From the NCBI GenBank assembly GCA_030656435.1, contig JAUSOA010000123.1, positions 1 to 14,169 on the forward strand: 14,169 nt of DNA, given 5' to 3'. Below the pieces are notes generated by a model. That model was not told the DNA's origin and did not search any database. It saw nothing but the letters and a program-made list of their open reading frames with translations. Both the position numbers and the translations under genes were made by a program. Shown here piece by piece: positions 6,835-14,092 of this stretch (within the stretch, counting starts at the first letter, position 1; each line of letters starts with the position of its first letter). The DNA is from Acholeplasmataceae bacterium. Its GTDB lineage: Bacteria; Bacillota_I; Bacilli_A; Acholeplasmatales; Acholeplasmataceae.

Positions 6835-7572
6835 ATGGGTAAATTAGATAACAAAGTAGCAATCATTACCGGTGCAGCACAAGGAATTGGTGCTGCAACA
6901 GCTAAATTGTTTATAGAAGAAGGGGCTTTTGTTGTATTAACTGACGTTAAAGATAACTTAGGAAAAGAAGTTGCTAAGTCTTTAGGAGATCACGCAGTAT
7001 TCATACATCATGATGTTTCATTAAGAAAAGATTGGGAATTCATCGTTAAAGAAACTGAAAGACTGTTTGGTTATGTTCATATACTTGTGAATAATGCTGG
7101 GATAGTTATCCAAAAACCAATTGAAGAATCTACGGATGATGATTTCCATAAAACATACATGGTTAATCAATTTGGAACTTATCTTGGAATGGTAGTGACC
7201 TATCCTTCAATGCTAAAAGCAAAGGAAGGATCTATAATCAATATATCCTCAACCTCCGGATTTAGAGGTAAAGCAGGATTAATGGCATATAATGCTTCAA
7301 AGTTTGCTATCCGTGGGATGACTAAAAGTGCAGCATTAGAATTTGCAGAAAAAAATATTAGAGTCAATTCAGTTCACCCAGGATTTATAAATACACCAAT
7401 GACCTTAGATAATATCACAGATGAATATAAAGAAAAAGCAATTCATGATACACCACTTAAACGAGGTGGTGAAGCCAGTGAGGTTGCTAAGTTGATTTTA
7501 TTTTTAGCTTCAAGCGATTCCAGTTTTTCTACAGGCAGTGAGTTCATTACAGATGGTGGAAGATTAGCCTAG
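6835..7572 (+). CDS. Short-chain dehydrogenase/reductase (classical SDR)
   Basis: A 245-residue cytosolic oxidoreductase of the classical SDR type. It shows the dinucleotide-binding TGAAQGIG (12-19), NNAG (86-89), and the catalytic set N111, S139, Y152 and K156 (YNASK). The HPGFINTP (181-188) and C-terminal GSEFITDGG (234-242) motifs are also present. D37 at the end of strand beta-2 (VVLTDV) points to NAD(H) rather than NADP(H). All catalytic residues are intact and the length is normal. The C-terminal half resembles secondary-alcohol, hydroxysteroid or ketoreductase SDRs, but the substrate cannot be read. SD AAGGGAGTGA (6821-6830) precedes the ATG. It has its own promoter; no terminator is seen in the 127 nt before the next gene, so partial read-through into the antiporter gene is possible. 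Confidence 0.93.
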   Translation: MGKLDNKVAIITGAAQGIGAATAKLFIEEGAFVVLTDVKDNLGKEVAKSLGDHAVFIHHDVSLRKDWEFIVKETERLFGYVHILVNNAGIVIQKPIEESTDDDFHKTYMVNQFGTYLGMVVTYPSMLKAKEGSIINISSTSGFRGKAGLMAYNASKFAIRGMTKSAALEFAEKNIRVNSVHPGFINTPMTLDNITDEYKEKAIHDTPLKRGGEASEVAKLILFLASSDSSFSTGSEFITDGGRLA

Positions 7573-7637
7573 CAATCATTTTATTCAGGAATTGGTTAAA
7601 TATATTGGATATTCAAACTAAGTACTAAAATATAATG

Positions 7638-7666
7638 TTGTATGAATTTCAATAACGTGATAATAT
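7638..7666 (+). promoter_or_regulatory. Candidate promoter of the NhaC-family gene
   Basis: TTGTAT (7638-7643), a 17-nt spacer and TAATAT (7661-7666), preceded by TGA, form an extended -10 type promoter. The region is very AT-rich and has other TATAAT matches (7631-7636, 7664-7669), so the exact element is uncertain. Confidence 0.45.
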
Positions 7667-7699
7667 AATAATAAATAACCCATAAGGAGGAATTTAATT

Positions 7700-9241
7700 T
7701 TGGAACTGTTCTTAGCACTACTTCCCGCTTTATTGATGATTACACTCGTTATCATCACGAGAAAAGTACTAATTTCTTTAGGTGTAGGTATTCTGCTTGC
7801 AGCACTAATCTATGCTGATTGGAATATTGTAGGTATGATTACATACATTTGGAATAGCTTTACTGGAATTATCACAAGCTTTGATTGGTACATGCCAATA
7901 TTAGGGTTTGTAGTAATCATCGGTGGTATTACTGCGGTAATCACATTATCTGGTGGAGTTAAAGCGTTTGCTAACTGGTCTGTATCAAAAGTTAAAAATC
8001 CAGTTGCTGCACAAATATTAACTTGGATTTTAGGTTTAATTATTTGTATTGATGACTATTTCAATGCACTTGTTATTGGTGAAGTATCTAAACCAATTAC
8101 TGACCAATATAAAGTATCTCGTGCAAAATTAGCATATGTCATTGACTCAACATCTGCTCCAGTTGTTATCTTAATGCCTATTTCAACTTGGGGTGCATAT
8201 ATTATTGGGATGATGGGTGGTCTATTTATTGATAACGCATATACAACGCATACAGGATTCTCAGGATTTATCGCTGCGATTCCATTCCAATTCTATCCAA
8301 TTACAGCAATTATCATGGTTTTCTTAATTATTAAGTTTGGAATTAGCTTTGGACCAATGAAGAAGTTTGAAGAGGCCGCTTTAACTGGCGACGATATTTC
8401 AAGAGTAGAAGCTACTAAAGCTGCTTCTGAAGTTGAGATTCAAGGCACTAAAGCTACACAATGGACTTTAATCGTTCCTATCTTAGTTTTAGTATTTATG
8501 ACATTCTTCATGATGTTTATTGCTGCAGGCTTTAGCTTTGGAGCAATTATGGATCAAAGCATTACCGTTCCTTTATTTATCGGTGGTGTTTCATCATTTG
8601 CTACAGCCGTTGGTTTCGCATTAACGGATAGAGGAGTCAAACTTGAAACTTTAGTTAAAGCAAGTGGTAAAGGTATGTTTGCAATGTTTAAGTCAGCAGT
8701 AGCTATTCTTGTTCTTGCGTGGATGGTATCCACTGCAATTCAAGATTTAGGAACTGGTGATTTAATAGCTGAGGTTGTTGCGGGTTCTAATCTAGCAACT
8801 GCTATGATTCCATTAGCGTTATTTATTATCGCTGGTGCGATGGCGTTTGCTACAGGTACAAGCTGGGGTTCATTTGGTATTCTACTTCCAATCGCGATTC
8901 CAATCGCAATGGCTACAAACCCAGAATTTATGCCAGCAATCGTTGCAGCAGTATTAGGCGGAGCAGTATTTGGAGATCATTCATCACCAGTATCTGATAC
9001 TACCGTATTATCTGCTACAGGTGCACAATCTACATTGCACTCACATTTCATTACACAATTACCATACGCATTAGTGACTGCAGGTATTGCAGCATTCGGT
9101 TATTTGATCTATGGTCTAACTGACATGCTACTCGTTGCATATTTAGCAGTAGGTATCGTATTATTCTTAATGGTATTCTTTAGAGAAAAGTTATTCAATA
9201 GAAAAAAGGTTGCTGAAGTTCAAGTTCAACCAGAAGAATAA
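7700..9241 (+). CDS. NhaC-family Na+/H+ antiporter
   Basis: A 513-residue membrane protein with about 12 hydrophobic segments. NhaC-family signatures are clear: IDDYFNALVIG (117-127), ITDQYKVSRAKLAYVIDSTS (133-152) followed by AP, then STWGAYI (162-168), TGTSWGSFGIL (385-395), and FGDHSSPVSDTTVLSATGA (424-442). A charged loop at about 216-253 separates two halves. The family exchanges Na+ for H+, though some members exchange organic anions such as malate/lactate with proton or sodium movement, so the substrate is not certain. The start is TTG, selected because AAGGAGG (7684-7690) is 9 nt upstream and the first in-frame ATG lies inside the first membrane helix. It has a candidate promoter upstream and a strong terminator after it. 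It is unrelated in sequence to the CPA2 antiporter at 4761-6107. Confidence 0.92.
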   Translation: MELFLALLPALLMITLVIITRKVLISLGVGILLAALIYADWNIVGMITYIWNSFTGIITSFDWYMPILGFVVIIGGITAVITLSGGVKAFANWSVSKVKNPVAAQILTWILGLIICIDDYFNALVIGEVSKPITDQYKVSRAKLAYVIDSTSAPVVILMPISTWGAYIIGMMGGLFIDNAYTTHTGFSGFIAAIPFQFYPITAIIMVFLIIKFGISFGPMKKFEEAALTGDDISRVEATKAASEVEIQGTKATQWTLIVPILVLVFMTFFMMFIAAGFSFGAIMDQSITVPLFIGGVSSFATAVGFALTDRGVKLETLVKASGKGMFAMFKSAVAILVLAWMVSTAIQDLGTGDLIAEVVAGSNLATAMIPLALFIIAGAMAFATGTSWGSFGILLPIAIPIAMATNPEFMPAIVAAVLGGAVFGDHSSPVSDTTVLSATGAQSTLHSHFITQLPYALVTAGIAAFGYLIYGLTDMLLVAYLAVGIVLFLMVFFREKLFNRKKVAEVQVQPEE

Positions 9242-9257
9242 GAGTTAATCAACAGAT

Positions 9258-9291
9258 AAAAATCCCCTCTCAAATTTGAGGGGATTTTTTT
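9258..9291 (+). terminator. Intrinsic terminator of the NhaC-family gene
   Basis: AAAATCCCCTC and GAGGGGATTTT form a GC-rich core stem flanked by A/T pairs around the loop TCAAATTT, followed by a run of seven T (9285-9291). It lies 16 nt after the stop codon. Confidence 0.92.
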
Positions 9292-9329
9292 GTTTTGAAT
9301 AGAAAGACTGATTTTAAATTGGTATATTA

Positions 9330-9358
9330 TTGAATAAATATTGCTATAGTGATAAAAT
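9330..9358 (+). promoter_or_regulatory. Promoter of the unknown membrane-protein pair
   Basis: TTGAAT (9330-9335), a 17-nt spacer and TAAAAT (9353-9358), preceded by TGA, make an extended -10 promoter. Transcription would start near 9365, which argues against the open frame whose ATG is at 9359. Confidence 0.65.
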
Positions 9359-9395
9359 ATGAACAAGAAGTTTTATGATGGGGGATCATATGATA

Positions 9396-9953
9396 ATGAA
9401 GAGAGTAGCTACATTTTTCATATTATTGATTGTTACTTTTTTAGTATTCAGCAAGAATTTGGAATCATTAGCAAACTCAAAGGAATCTTCATTGAGTTAT
9501 ATTCATGCTGGAACAAGTATTACTTCAACTATCTTAAGGAATTACATTATTCCAAATATAAATTTCTATCAGATTATAATGATAGGTATATTAATCATTA
9601 TTGCGATTATTTTTCTTATTATATCAAGTGCTATATTTTGGATTATCAAACTAAAACTTTCTAGATATCTTCAAATTACCTATAAAAACAAGGATTTATC
9701 GATATTAGCTGATGTGTTTCTTATTATAGGGACGCCTATTGCAATATTTTATTTTTTATTAAATTCAGATAAAGTTTTACGAGCAGCAATATTGATATTA
9801 ACGCTCCTATTTCTCAATACATTTTTATTTATTAAGAAAGAATCGAGGATTAAATATATACTTCTCACTCTTGCACTCCTTATTGTTTTTTCAGGGTTAT
9901 ATTTCTTGTTATTAATTTTATTTGTACGAGACTTTATTAGCCAAAATAGTTAA
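9396..9953 (+). CDS. Membrane protein of unknown function, short paralogue of the next gene
   Basis: No family recognised. The 185-residue product has an N-terminal signal-like segment (5-19, possible cleavage after SLA at 24-26), a short extracytoplasmic stub (about 27-55), then four membrane segments (about 56-82, 103-121, 126-146, 153-177). Residues 88-177 align with 210-300 of the following gene product: LS-x-x-L...YKN (88-98), a D-x-F (106-108) and KESR-x-KY (148-154) are shared; the N-terminal VFSKNLESLA also matches SFSINLNSQA there. The ATG at 9396 is preferred because GGGGGA (9380-9385) lies 10 nt upstream, the same geometry as the paralogue. In-frame ATGs at 9375, 9378 and 9390 are possible but sit too close to the promoter or to the SD. 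It is probably co-transcribed with the next gene. Confidence 0.78.
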   Translation: MKRVATFFILLIVTFLVFSKNLESLANSKESSLSYIHAGTSITSTILRNYIIPNINFYQIIMIGILIIIAIIFLIISSAIFWIIKLKLSRYLQITYKNKDLSILADVFLIIGTPIAIFYFLLNSDKVLRAAILILTLLFLNTFLFIKKESRIKYILLTLALLIVFSGLYFLLLILFVRDFISQNS

Positions 9954-10021
9954 TTCATTGTCAAAAAACTTATATAGATGTAATCAATACCATTTTGTTT
10001 GATGAAGGGAGTTATATTAAT

Positions 10022-10942
10022 ATGAAGAAACCACTTATATTTATTATTTTATTCTGTATTGTTTTCATTTCGTTTAGTATAAATTTGAACTCACAAGCTT
10101 CAATTGATGGTGAACCCGGAATAAACATATATATTGTTAAGTCTTCAAATAATAACATAGAATACGAAGACATTCATATTGAGATTATGGTTCTTAAATC
10201 AGATTTTAGTACAAGTCAAATAAGTCCAACAATAACAGATGTGTATAAAGAACTACATCCAAATTATTTAAACTATTCGCACTTAGAAGACGATACAGAA
10301 ATCAGTTATCTTGCACATATAAAAGAAACCAGATTGAATAGAGGTGAAAATGAAATTTCCTTCATCAATGATTATGGAGTTCAAAACAATATCACCTATT
10401 TAAGATTAGTCATGTTTACATCGGATGGCAATATACTTGCTAGGTCAGCTTTGTATGAGCATATTAGTTATTATAGCGGTTCTGGTTCAATGGATGTATA
10501 TCATGCTAATTTTGACAATCATACATTCTCACAGTCTATTCAAGATAGTTTGTCTCAAAGTATTAACAAGTTAATAATGTATGCATTATTGATGATTGCT
10601 GGTATATTTTTGGGTGTAGTATTTTTAATTTGGGCATCAAAAGTAGGATTAAGCACTCTTCTTAAGGTCAAGTATAAAAATCCGAGTACAACTAGATGGA
10701 TAGATGCTTTCTACATATTCTTTGGGATAGCACTAAGCCTTCACTTCTATGGCAAAGTATTTAATCAAGCTCTTTTTAGTTCTGTTTTAGTTTCTACATT
10801 GATATTTCTCATATGGAATGCAATCAATTTTTTTGCTTTAGTTGAAAGGGAATCAAGAAAGAAATATTTGGTTTTAACTGTAATTTTGTACATCATTATC
10901 TGTTTAATCACTTTAATGTTTGTAATTTTATCATCCAGATGA
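10022..10942 (+). CDS. Membrane protein of unknown function with extracytoplasmic domain
   Basis: No family recognised. The 306-residue product has an N-terminal signal-like segment (5-19, possible cleavage after SQA at 24-26). A ~155-residue, apparently beta-rich hydrophilic domain (27-183) is predicted to lie outside the membrane, followed by four membrane segments (about 184-206, 225-243, 249-272, 281-303). The membrane part is paralogous to the preceding protein (LSTLLKVKYKN at 210-220, D228-x-F, ERESRKKY at 275-282). SD AAGGGAG, 10 nt before the ATG at 10022, sets the start; an in-frame upstream ATG at 9995 lacks a comparable SD and would spoil the signal peptide. The 68-nt gap has no convincing promoter, so transcription is likely shared. 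TGA is the stop and a terminator follows. It may be a surface sensor or a structural protein; function is unknown. Confidence 0.82.
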   Translation: MKKPLIFIILFCIVFISFSINLNSQASIDGEPGINIYIVKSSNNNIEYEDIHIEIMVLKSDFSTSQISPTITDVYKELHPNYLNYSHLEDDTEISYLAHIKETRLNRGENEISFINDYGVQNNITYLRLVMFTSDGNILARSALYEHISYYSGSGSMDVYHANFDNHTFSQSIQDSLSQSINKLIMYALLMIAGIFLGVVFLIWASKVGLSTLLKVKYKNPSTTRWIDAFYIFFGIALSLHFYGKVFNQALFSSVLVSTLIFLIWNAINFFALVERESRKKYLVLTVILYIIICLITLMFVILSSR

Positions 10943-10969
10943 TCATTTAAATGTTAATACTTATTTTAT

Positions 10970-10994
10970 AGCACTGTATTTTACAGTGTTTTTT
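10970..10994 (+). terminator. Intrinsic terminator of the unknown membrane-protein pair
   Basis: CACTGTA (10972-10978) and TACAGTG (10982-10988) form a perfect 7-bp stem with a TTT loop, extended by wobble and A-T pairs, and run into six T (10989-10994). Confidence 0.9.
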
Positions 10995-11043
10995 ATTTCT
11001 AGATTTAAGTTGAGATAAAAACTTTAAAAAACGCATTTAGGTA

Positions 11044-11072
11044 TTGTGTGACAAATAGTACTGTGTTATAAT
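11044..11072 (+). promoter_or_regulatory. Promoter, possibly autoregulated, of the PadR operon
   Basis: TTGTGT (11044-11049), a 17-nt spacer and TATAAT (11067-11072), preceded by TGT, form an extended -10 promoter. The spacer contains an imperfect dyad GACA-N8-TGTG (about 11050-11065) around AGTACT. PadR repressors commonly bind dyads at their own promoter; this site is only a candidate. Confidence 0.7.
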
Positions 11073-11093
11073 TGTTTCGAAGGGGGTGATACT

Positions 11094-11468
11094 ATGAATG
11101 CACAATTTAAACGTGGAATCATTGAACTCTGTGTTTTATCGGTCTTAGTTGAAAAGGATAATTACGGTTATGAAATCATTAATCAGCTATCCGAACACAT
11201 CAATGTCAATGAAAACACAATTTACCCTATTTTAAGAAGATTAACAACTGAGAGTTATTTTCAAACATATTTAGAAGAGTCAAATGAAGGTGCTCCGCGC
11301 AAGTACTATCAGATGACAGAGAAGGGATTCATCTATTATTTAAAGTTAAGAGAAGAATGGGATGAGTTTATTGGTGGTGTTTACCACGTTATTAACCAAG
11401 GAGGAAAAAAGAATGAAGAAATTTTTAGAAGATTTAAAGAAAGAACTTCAGAAGAGAAACTTAAGTAG
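11094..11468 (+). CDS. PadR-family transcriptional repressor
   Basis: A 124-residue DNA-binding protein. The winged-helix PadR domain spans about residues 12-86: LCVLSVLVEKDNYGYEI (12-28), NENTIYPILRRL (39-50) as the recognition region, GAPRKYYQMTEKG (66-78) as the wing, then a C-terminal dimerisation helix with W89. Members usually repress their own operon and a linked transporter, often derepressed by drugs or envelope stress. SD AAGGGGGTGA precedes the ATG. It heads a likely operon with the HAAS-DUF4097 protein and ABC genes. Its last ~18 codons (from 11413) overlap the next gene by 56 nt in another frame. PadR proteins of this type are often about 105-110 residues long, so this tail looks like an extension caused by the overlap. 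Confidence 0.92.
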   Translation: MNAQFKRGIIELCVLSVLVEKDNYGYEIINQLSEHINVNENTIYPILRRLTTESYFQTYLEESNEGAPRKYYQMTEKGFIYYLKLREEWDEFIGGVYHVINQGGKKNEEIFRRFKERTSEEKLK

Positions 11469-12375
11469 CGAGGATATCGAAGAAATCCTAGCAGATCATG
11501 AAGAGATGATTCAAAGTGCGCTTGCACAGGGATTATCAGAAGAAGAACTGAATTCAAGATTCGGTGACCCAGTATCGTTAGCAGATGAGCTTGCTGATAC
11601 TAGTGCTGAAAGAGTTGAAGCGAAACAAGCAAAATATGATGATTATCAACTATATAAGACTTTCTTAGTGAAGTCAGTTGATTTGAGCATTGAAAGTTCA
11701 TTGGTTTCAGAAAATATTACCTACCAAGCATCTGAGGATGATTCCATTAAAGTTTATTATCAAGGTAAATCAAAGATAGATGATTATGAAATCTCTTATC
11801 AAGGTAATGTGTTGAAAATTGCTGCACCAAAGAAAATAGGATTTTTATTCATGAGAAACATCAAAGATGATCTGAACTTTATTGTTGAAGTACCAAAAAC
11901 TTCGATTATTAAAGAATTTACTTTAAAAGGTGTTAGCTCGAATTTAAAGGTTTTAAATTTGGATAGTAAAGACTTTGTTTTATCGACTACAAGTGGTGAT
12001 GTAACACTCACGAATGTAAAATTAGGTACTGCAAAGTGGAATACCGTTTCTGGAGATATCCATGTAAGTCAGTCTCAAATTGAAACACTGACATCATCTC
12101 AAGTGAGCGGAGATCTATTTATGAATCATGTTGTGGTTTTAGGTAACATTAGATTAAGCACAGTGTCTGGAGATGTAAAAGCTGAAAATGCAACTGGCAA
12201 GATTTGTGAGTTTAGTTCAGTCAGTGGAGATTTAAAGGGAATCGAGTTTTATCCAACAAAACTCACTTTAAAGTCTGTCTCTGGGGATGTTACTATCCAT
12301 AATCAATCCGAGGATAAAAAGATCGAGGATGTTAAGAGCAAATCAGTATCAGGCAAGGTAGTTATTAAAAATTAG
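11413..12375 (+). CDS. HAAS (DUF1700)-DUF4097 beta-solenoid protein
   Basis: A 320-residue protein. Residues 1-65 are a charged helical HAAS-type domain (MKKFLEDLKKEL, SSEDIEEILADHEEMI, then EEELNSRFGDP-x-x-LADEL), the partner domain usually encoded next to PadR regulators. Residues about 85-320 are DUF4097-like, ending in a regular array of seven SGD/SGK turns. No signal peptide or membrane helix is visible, so the protein is predicted to be cytoplasmic, which is unusual because HAAS proteins commonly carry membrane helices. The start is ATG 11413, selected by AAGGAGG (11398-11404) with an 8-nt spacer; an in-frame ATG at 11362 lies further inside padR and has no SD. It probably works with PadR and the downstream ABC exporter in an envelope-stress response, but the biochemical role of DUF4097 is not established. 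Confidence 0.88.
   Translation: MKKFLEDLKKELQKRNLSSEDIEEILADHEEMIQSALAQGLSEEELNSRFGDPVSLADELADTSAERVEAKQAKYDDYQLYKTFLVKSVDLSIESSLVSENITYQASEDDSIKVYYQGKSKIDDYEISYQGNVLKIAAPKKIGFLFMRNIKDDLNFIVEVPKTSIIKEFTLKGVSSNLKVLNLDSKDFVLSTTSGDVTLTNVKLGTAKWNTVSGDIHVSQSQIETLTSSQVSGDLFMNHVVVLGNIRLSTVSGDVKAENATGKICEFSSVSGDLKGIEFYPTKLTLKSVSGDVTIHNQSEDKKIEDVKSKSVSGKVVIKN
11992..12357 (+). repeat. Seven-turn SGD repeat of the DUF4097 region
   Basis: Covers residues 194-315 of the HAAS-DUF4097 protein. The tripeptide SGD (last copy SGK) recurs at residues 194, 213, 232, 252, 271, 290 and 313, that is every 19-20 residues except for the last step of 23. It is usually preceded by V and followed by a hydrophobic residue. 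The spacing fits one turn of a right-handed beta-solenoid. Confidence 0.85.
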
Positions 12376-12387
12376 AAAAATATAAAG

Positions 12388-12431
12388 CATTTTATTCGAT
12401 AAAAATAAATCACTAGGAATAAAATGTGATT
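12388..12431 (+). other. Overlapping inverted repeats before the ABC transporter gene
   Basis: CATTTTATTC (12388-12397) and GAATAAAATG (12417-12426) are a perfect 10-bp inverted repeat with a 19-nt loop. A second pair, AATCAC (12408-12413) and GTGATT (12426-12431), overlaps it and ends at the SD (12431-12436). The two stems are nearly mutually exclusive. No T-run follows, so a terminator is unlikely. Confidence 0.45.
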
Positions 12432-12444
12432 AGGAGTTGATCGC

Positions 12445-14091
12445 ATGAAAGAAATGTTATTAGAAAATAAAAAAATGTTCACGATTTACGTGCTAGCATG
12501 TTTCATACCTGTAGTTACACAGTTGTTACAAATGTTTACACTAGCAATGATCGTTGAAACAGTTGAAAGACAAACACCAGAATTCTTTCGGCTAACGATT
12601 TATGTAGTTATTGGATTTCTAATCTTAAGTGCACTGTTTTTTATTGTATCTCGTATGATGCGTATCGCATTCATGCGTGACATCCTACTAAAGATTCGTG
12701 TTCGAGCATTTGATAAAATCTTAAACATGAATTATCGAAACTTCTCTAAGAAGTCAAGAGATGTATATATTTCAAATTTAATGAATGATATTAATACATT
12801 TGAGAATAATTTCTTCTTAGCTTTAATTAATGTTATTTTTAGATTTGGTTATTACATAGTAACGATGGCAATCCTATTTATAGTCAATTGGCAAATTGGA
12901 GCTATTATCTTTGCCTTATCATGGATACTCCTTGGCGTCAGTAAGCTCTATGAGAAAAAGACCATAAAGCTTCAAGAAGCGGTTTCCACTGAAAACGAAA
13001 AGTTAACGGTCGATATATCCAATACATTTAATGGTCTTGAAATCTTAAAGTTAAATAATATTGAAGATAAGTTTTTAGTAAAAAGTAATACCCAGATTAA
13101 ATCCTTAGAACACGGGAAGATGAAGTTTAATCTATTTAGATTGCTTCAAGAAAATTCGAATCAAGCATTTGGAACGATGATTATGTTTGGTCTCATCATC
13201 TTATTGATGTATCGCCCAGATTCAGTAAGAGTAGGATATGGTGAGTTATTCTTAACGATTACACTCGCATCCAATTCACTATTTCCACTGATTACCATCC
13301 TACCTTTAATCAATACGATTAAATCATCAAAAGCAATCTTCGATAAAATCACAGTGCCTGATCATATCGAAATCGAGAAAAACGGAAGACCCAATCAGTT
13401 TGTCTTTAATCAAGCAATTGAAGTCAAAGGCTTAAAATTCGCTTATGATCAAAAAACGGTATTTCAGTCGCTAGACTTCACTATTGAAAAGGGGAAAAAA
13501 TACTTAATCAAAGGTCCCAGTGGTTCTGGGAAATCAACACTTATCAAACTTTTATCGATGGCCTATGATGAATATGAAGGTGACATAAAAGTTGATGGCA
13601 TCGATTTAAAAGACATTAAGTTAAGTAGCTTTAATGATAGAGTATCTTATATTTATCAAGATGTATTCCTCTTTGAAGCGACATTTATGGAAAACATTGC
13701 CTTATTTAAAGATATCGATCGAAGTATAGTACTAGAAGCAGCCCACATGGCTGGACTTAAAGAACTCATCGATCAACAGCCTAACGGTCTAGATGAAATG
13801 ATTAGTGAAAACGGAAAGAATCTATCCGGTGGTGAACGTCAAAGACTATCGATTGCTAGAGCACTTTGCAAAAAGTCAGAAATCCTCTTTGTCGATGAAG
13901 CGACATCCGCTTTAAATGACGAATTAGGTAAAGCAATCGAGCAATCCATCCTAAATTTAGATCAAACGGTGATTGCGATTAGTCATAAGTATTTTGAAGG
14001 AGTTACCAATCATTATGATTATGTCTTAGAAATTAAGGATGGCTACTTAAACCAATATCCTGCAAATGAATATTTTGAGGGGGAGGCTTAA
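12445..14091 (+). CDS. ABC transporter half-molecule (exporter type, TMD + ATPase)
   Basis: A 548-residue ABC exporter half-transporter. Residues about 12-300 form a six-helix membrane domain, and 320-548 the ATPase. Visible motifs: A-loop Y334, Walker A GPSGSGKST (357-365), Q-loop Q405 (YIYQD), signature LSGGERQR (460-467), Walker B ILFVDE with catalytic E485, and H514 in the switch AISHK. The D-loop reads SALN instead of the usual SALD. All key ATPase residues are therefore present. SD TAGGAG (12431-12436) precedes ATG 12445. It follows the HAAS-DUF4097 gene by 69 nt and the next gene begins 1 nt after its stop, so it probably forms a heterodimer with that product. The substrate is unknown; PadR linkage suggests export of a toxic or envelope-active compound. 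Confidence 0.93.
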   Translation: MKEMLLENKKMFTIYVLACFIPVVTQLLQMFTLAMIVETVERQTPEFFRLTIYVVIGFLILSALFFIVSRMMRIAFMRDILLKIRVRAFDKILNMNYRNFSKKSRDVYISNLMNDINTFENNFFLALINVIFRFGYYIVTMAILFIVNWQIGAIIFALSWILLGVSKLYEKKTIKLQEAVSTENEKLTVDISNTFNGLEILKLNNIEDKFLVKSNTQIKSLEHGKMKFNLFRLLQENSNQAFGTMIMFGLIILLMYRPDSVRVGYGELFLTITLASNSLFPLITILPLINTIKSSKAIFDKITVPDHIEIEKNGRPNQFVFNQAIEVKGLKFAYDQKTVFQSLDFTIEKGKKYLIKGPSGSGKSTLIKLLSMAYDEYEGDIKVDGIDLKDIKLSSFNDRVSYIYQDVFLFEATFMENIALFKDIDRSIVLEAAHMAGLKELIDQQPNGLDEMISENGKNLSGGERQRLSIARALCKKSEILFVDEATSALNDELGKAIEQSILNLDQTVIAISHKYFEGVTNHYDYVLEIKDGYLNQYPANEYFEGEA

Positions 14092-14092
14092 G

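Noticed and set aside
9359..9664. 101-codon plus-strand open frame
   Set aside because: Its ATG adjoins the -10 element, leaving no leader or SD. It is low-complexity and overlaps the real membrane protein in another frame.
10944..10953. Palindrome CATTTAAATG just after the second unknown membrane gene
   Set aside because: It is a short AT-rich self-complementary sequence downstream of a stop and before a terminator; chance is the simplest explanation.
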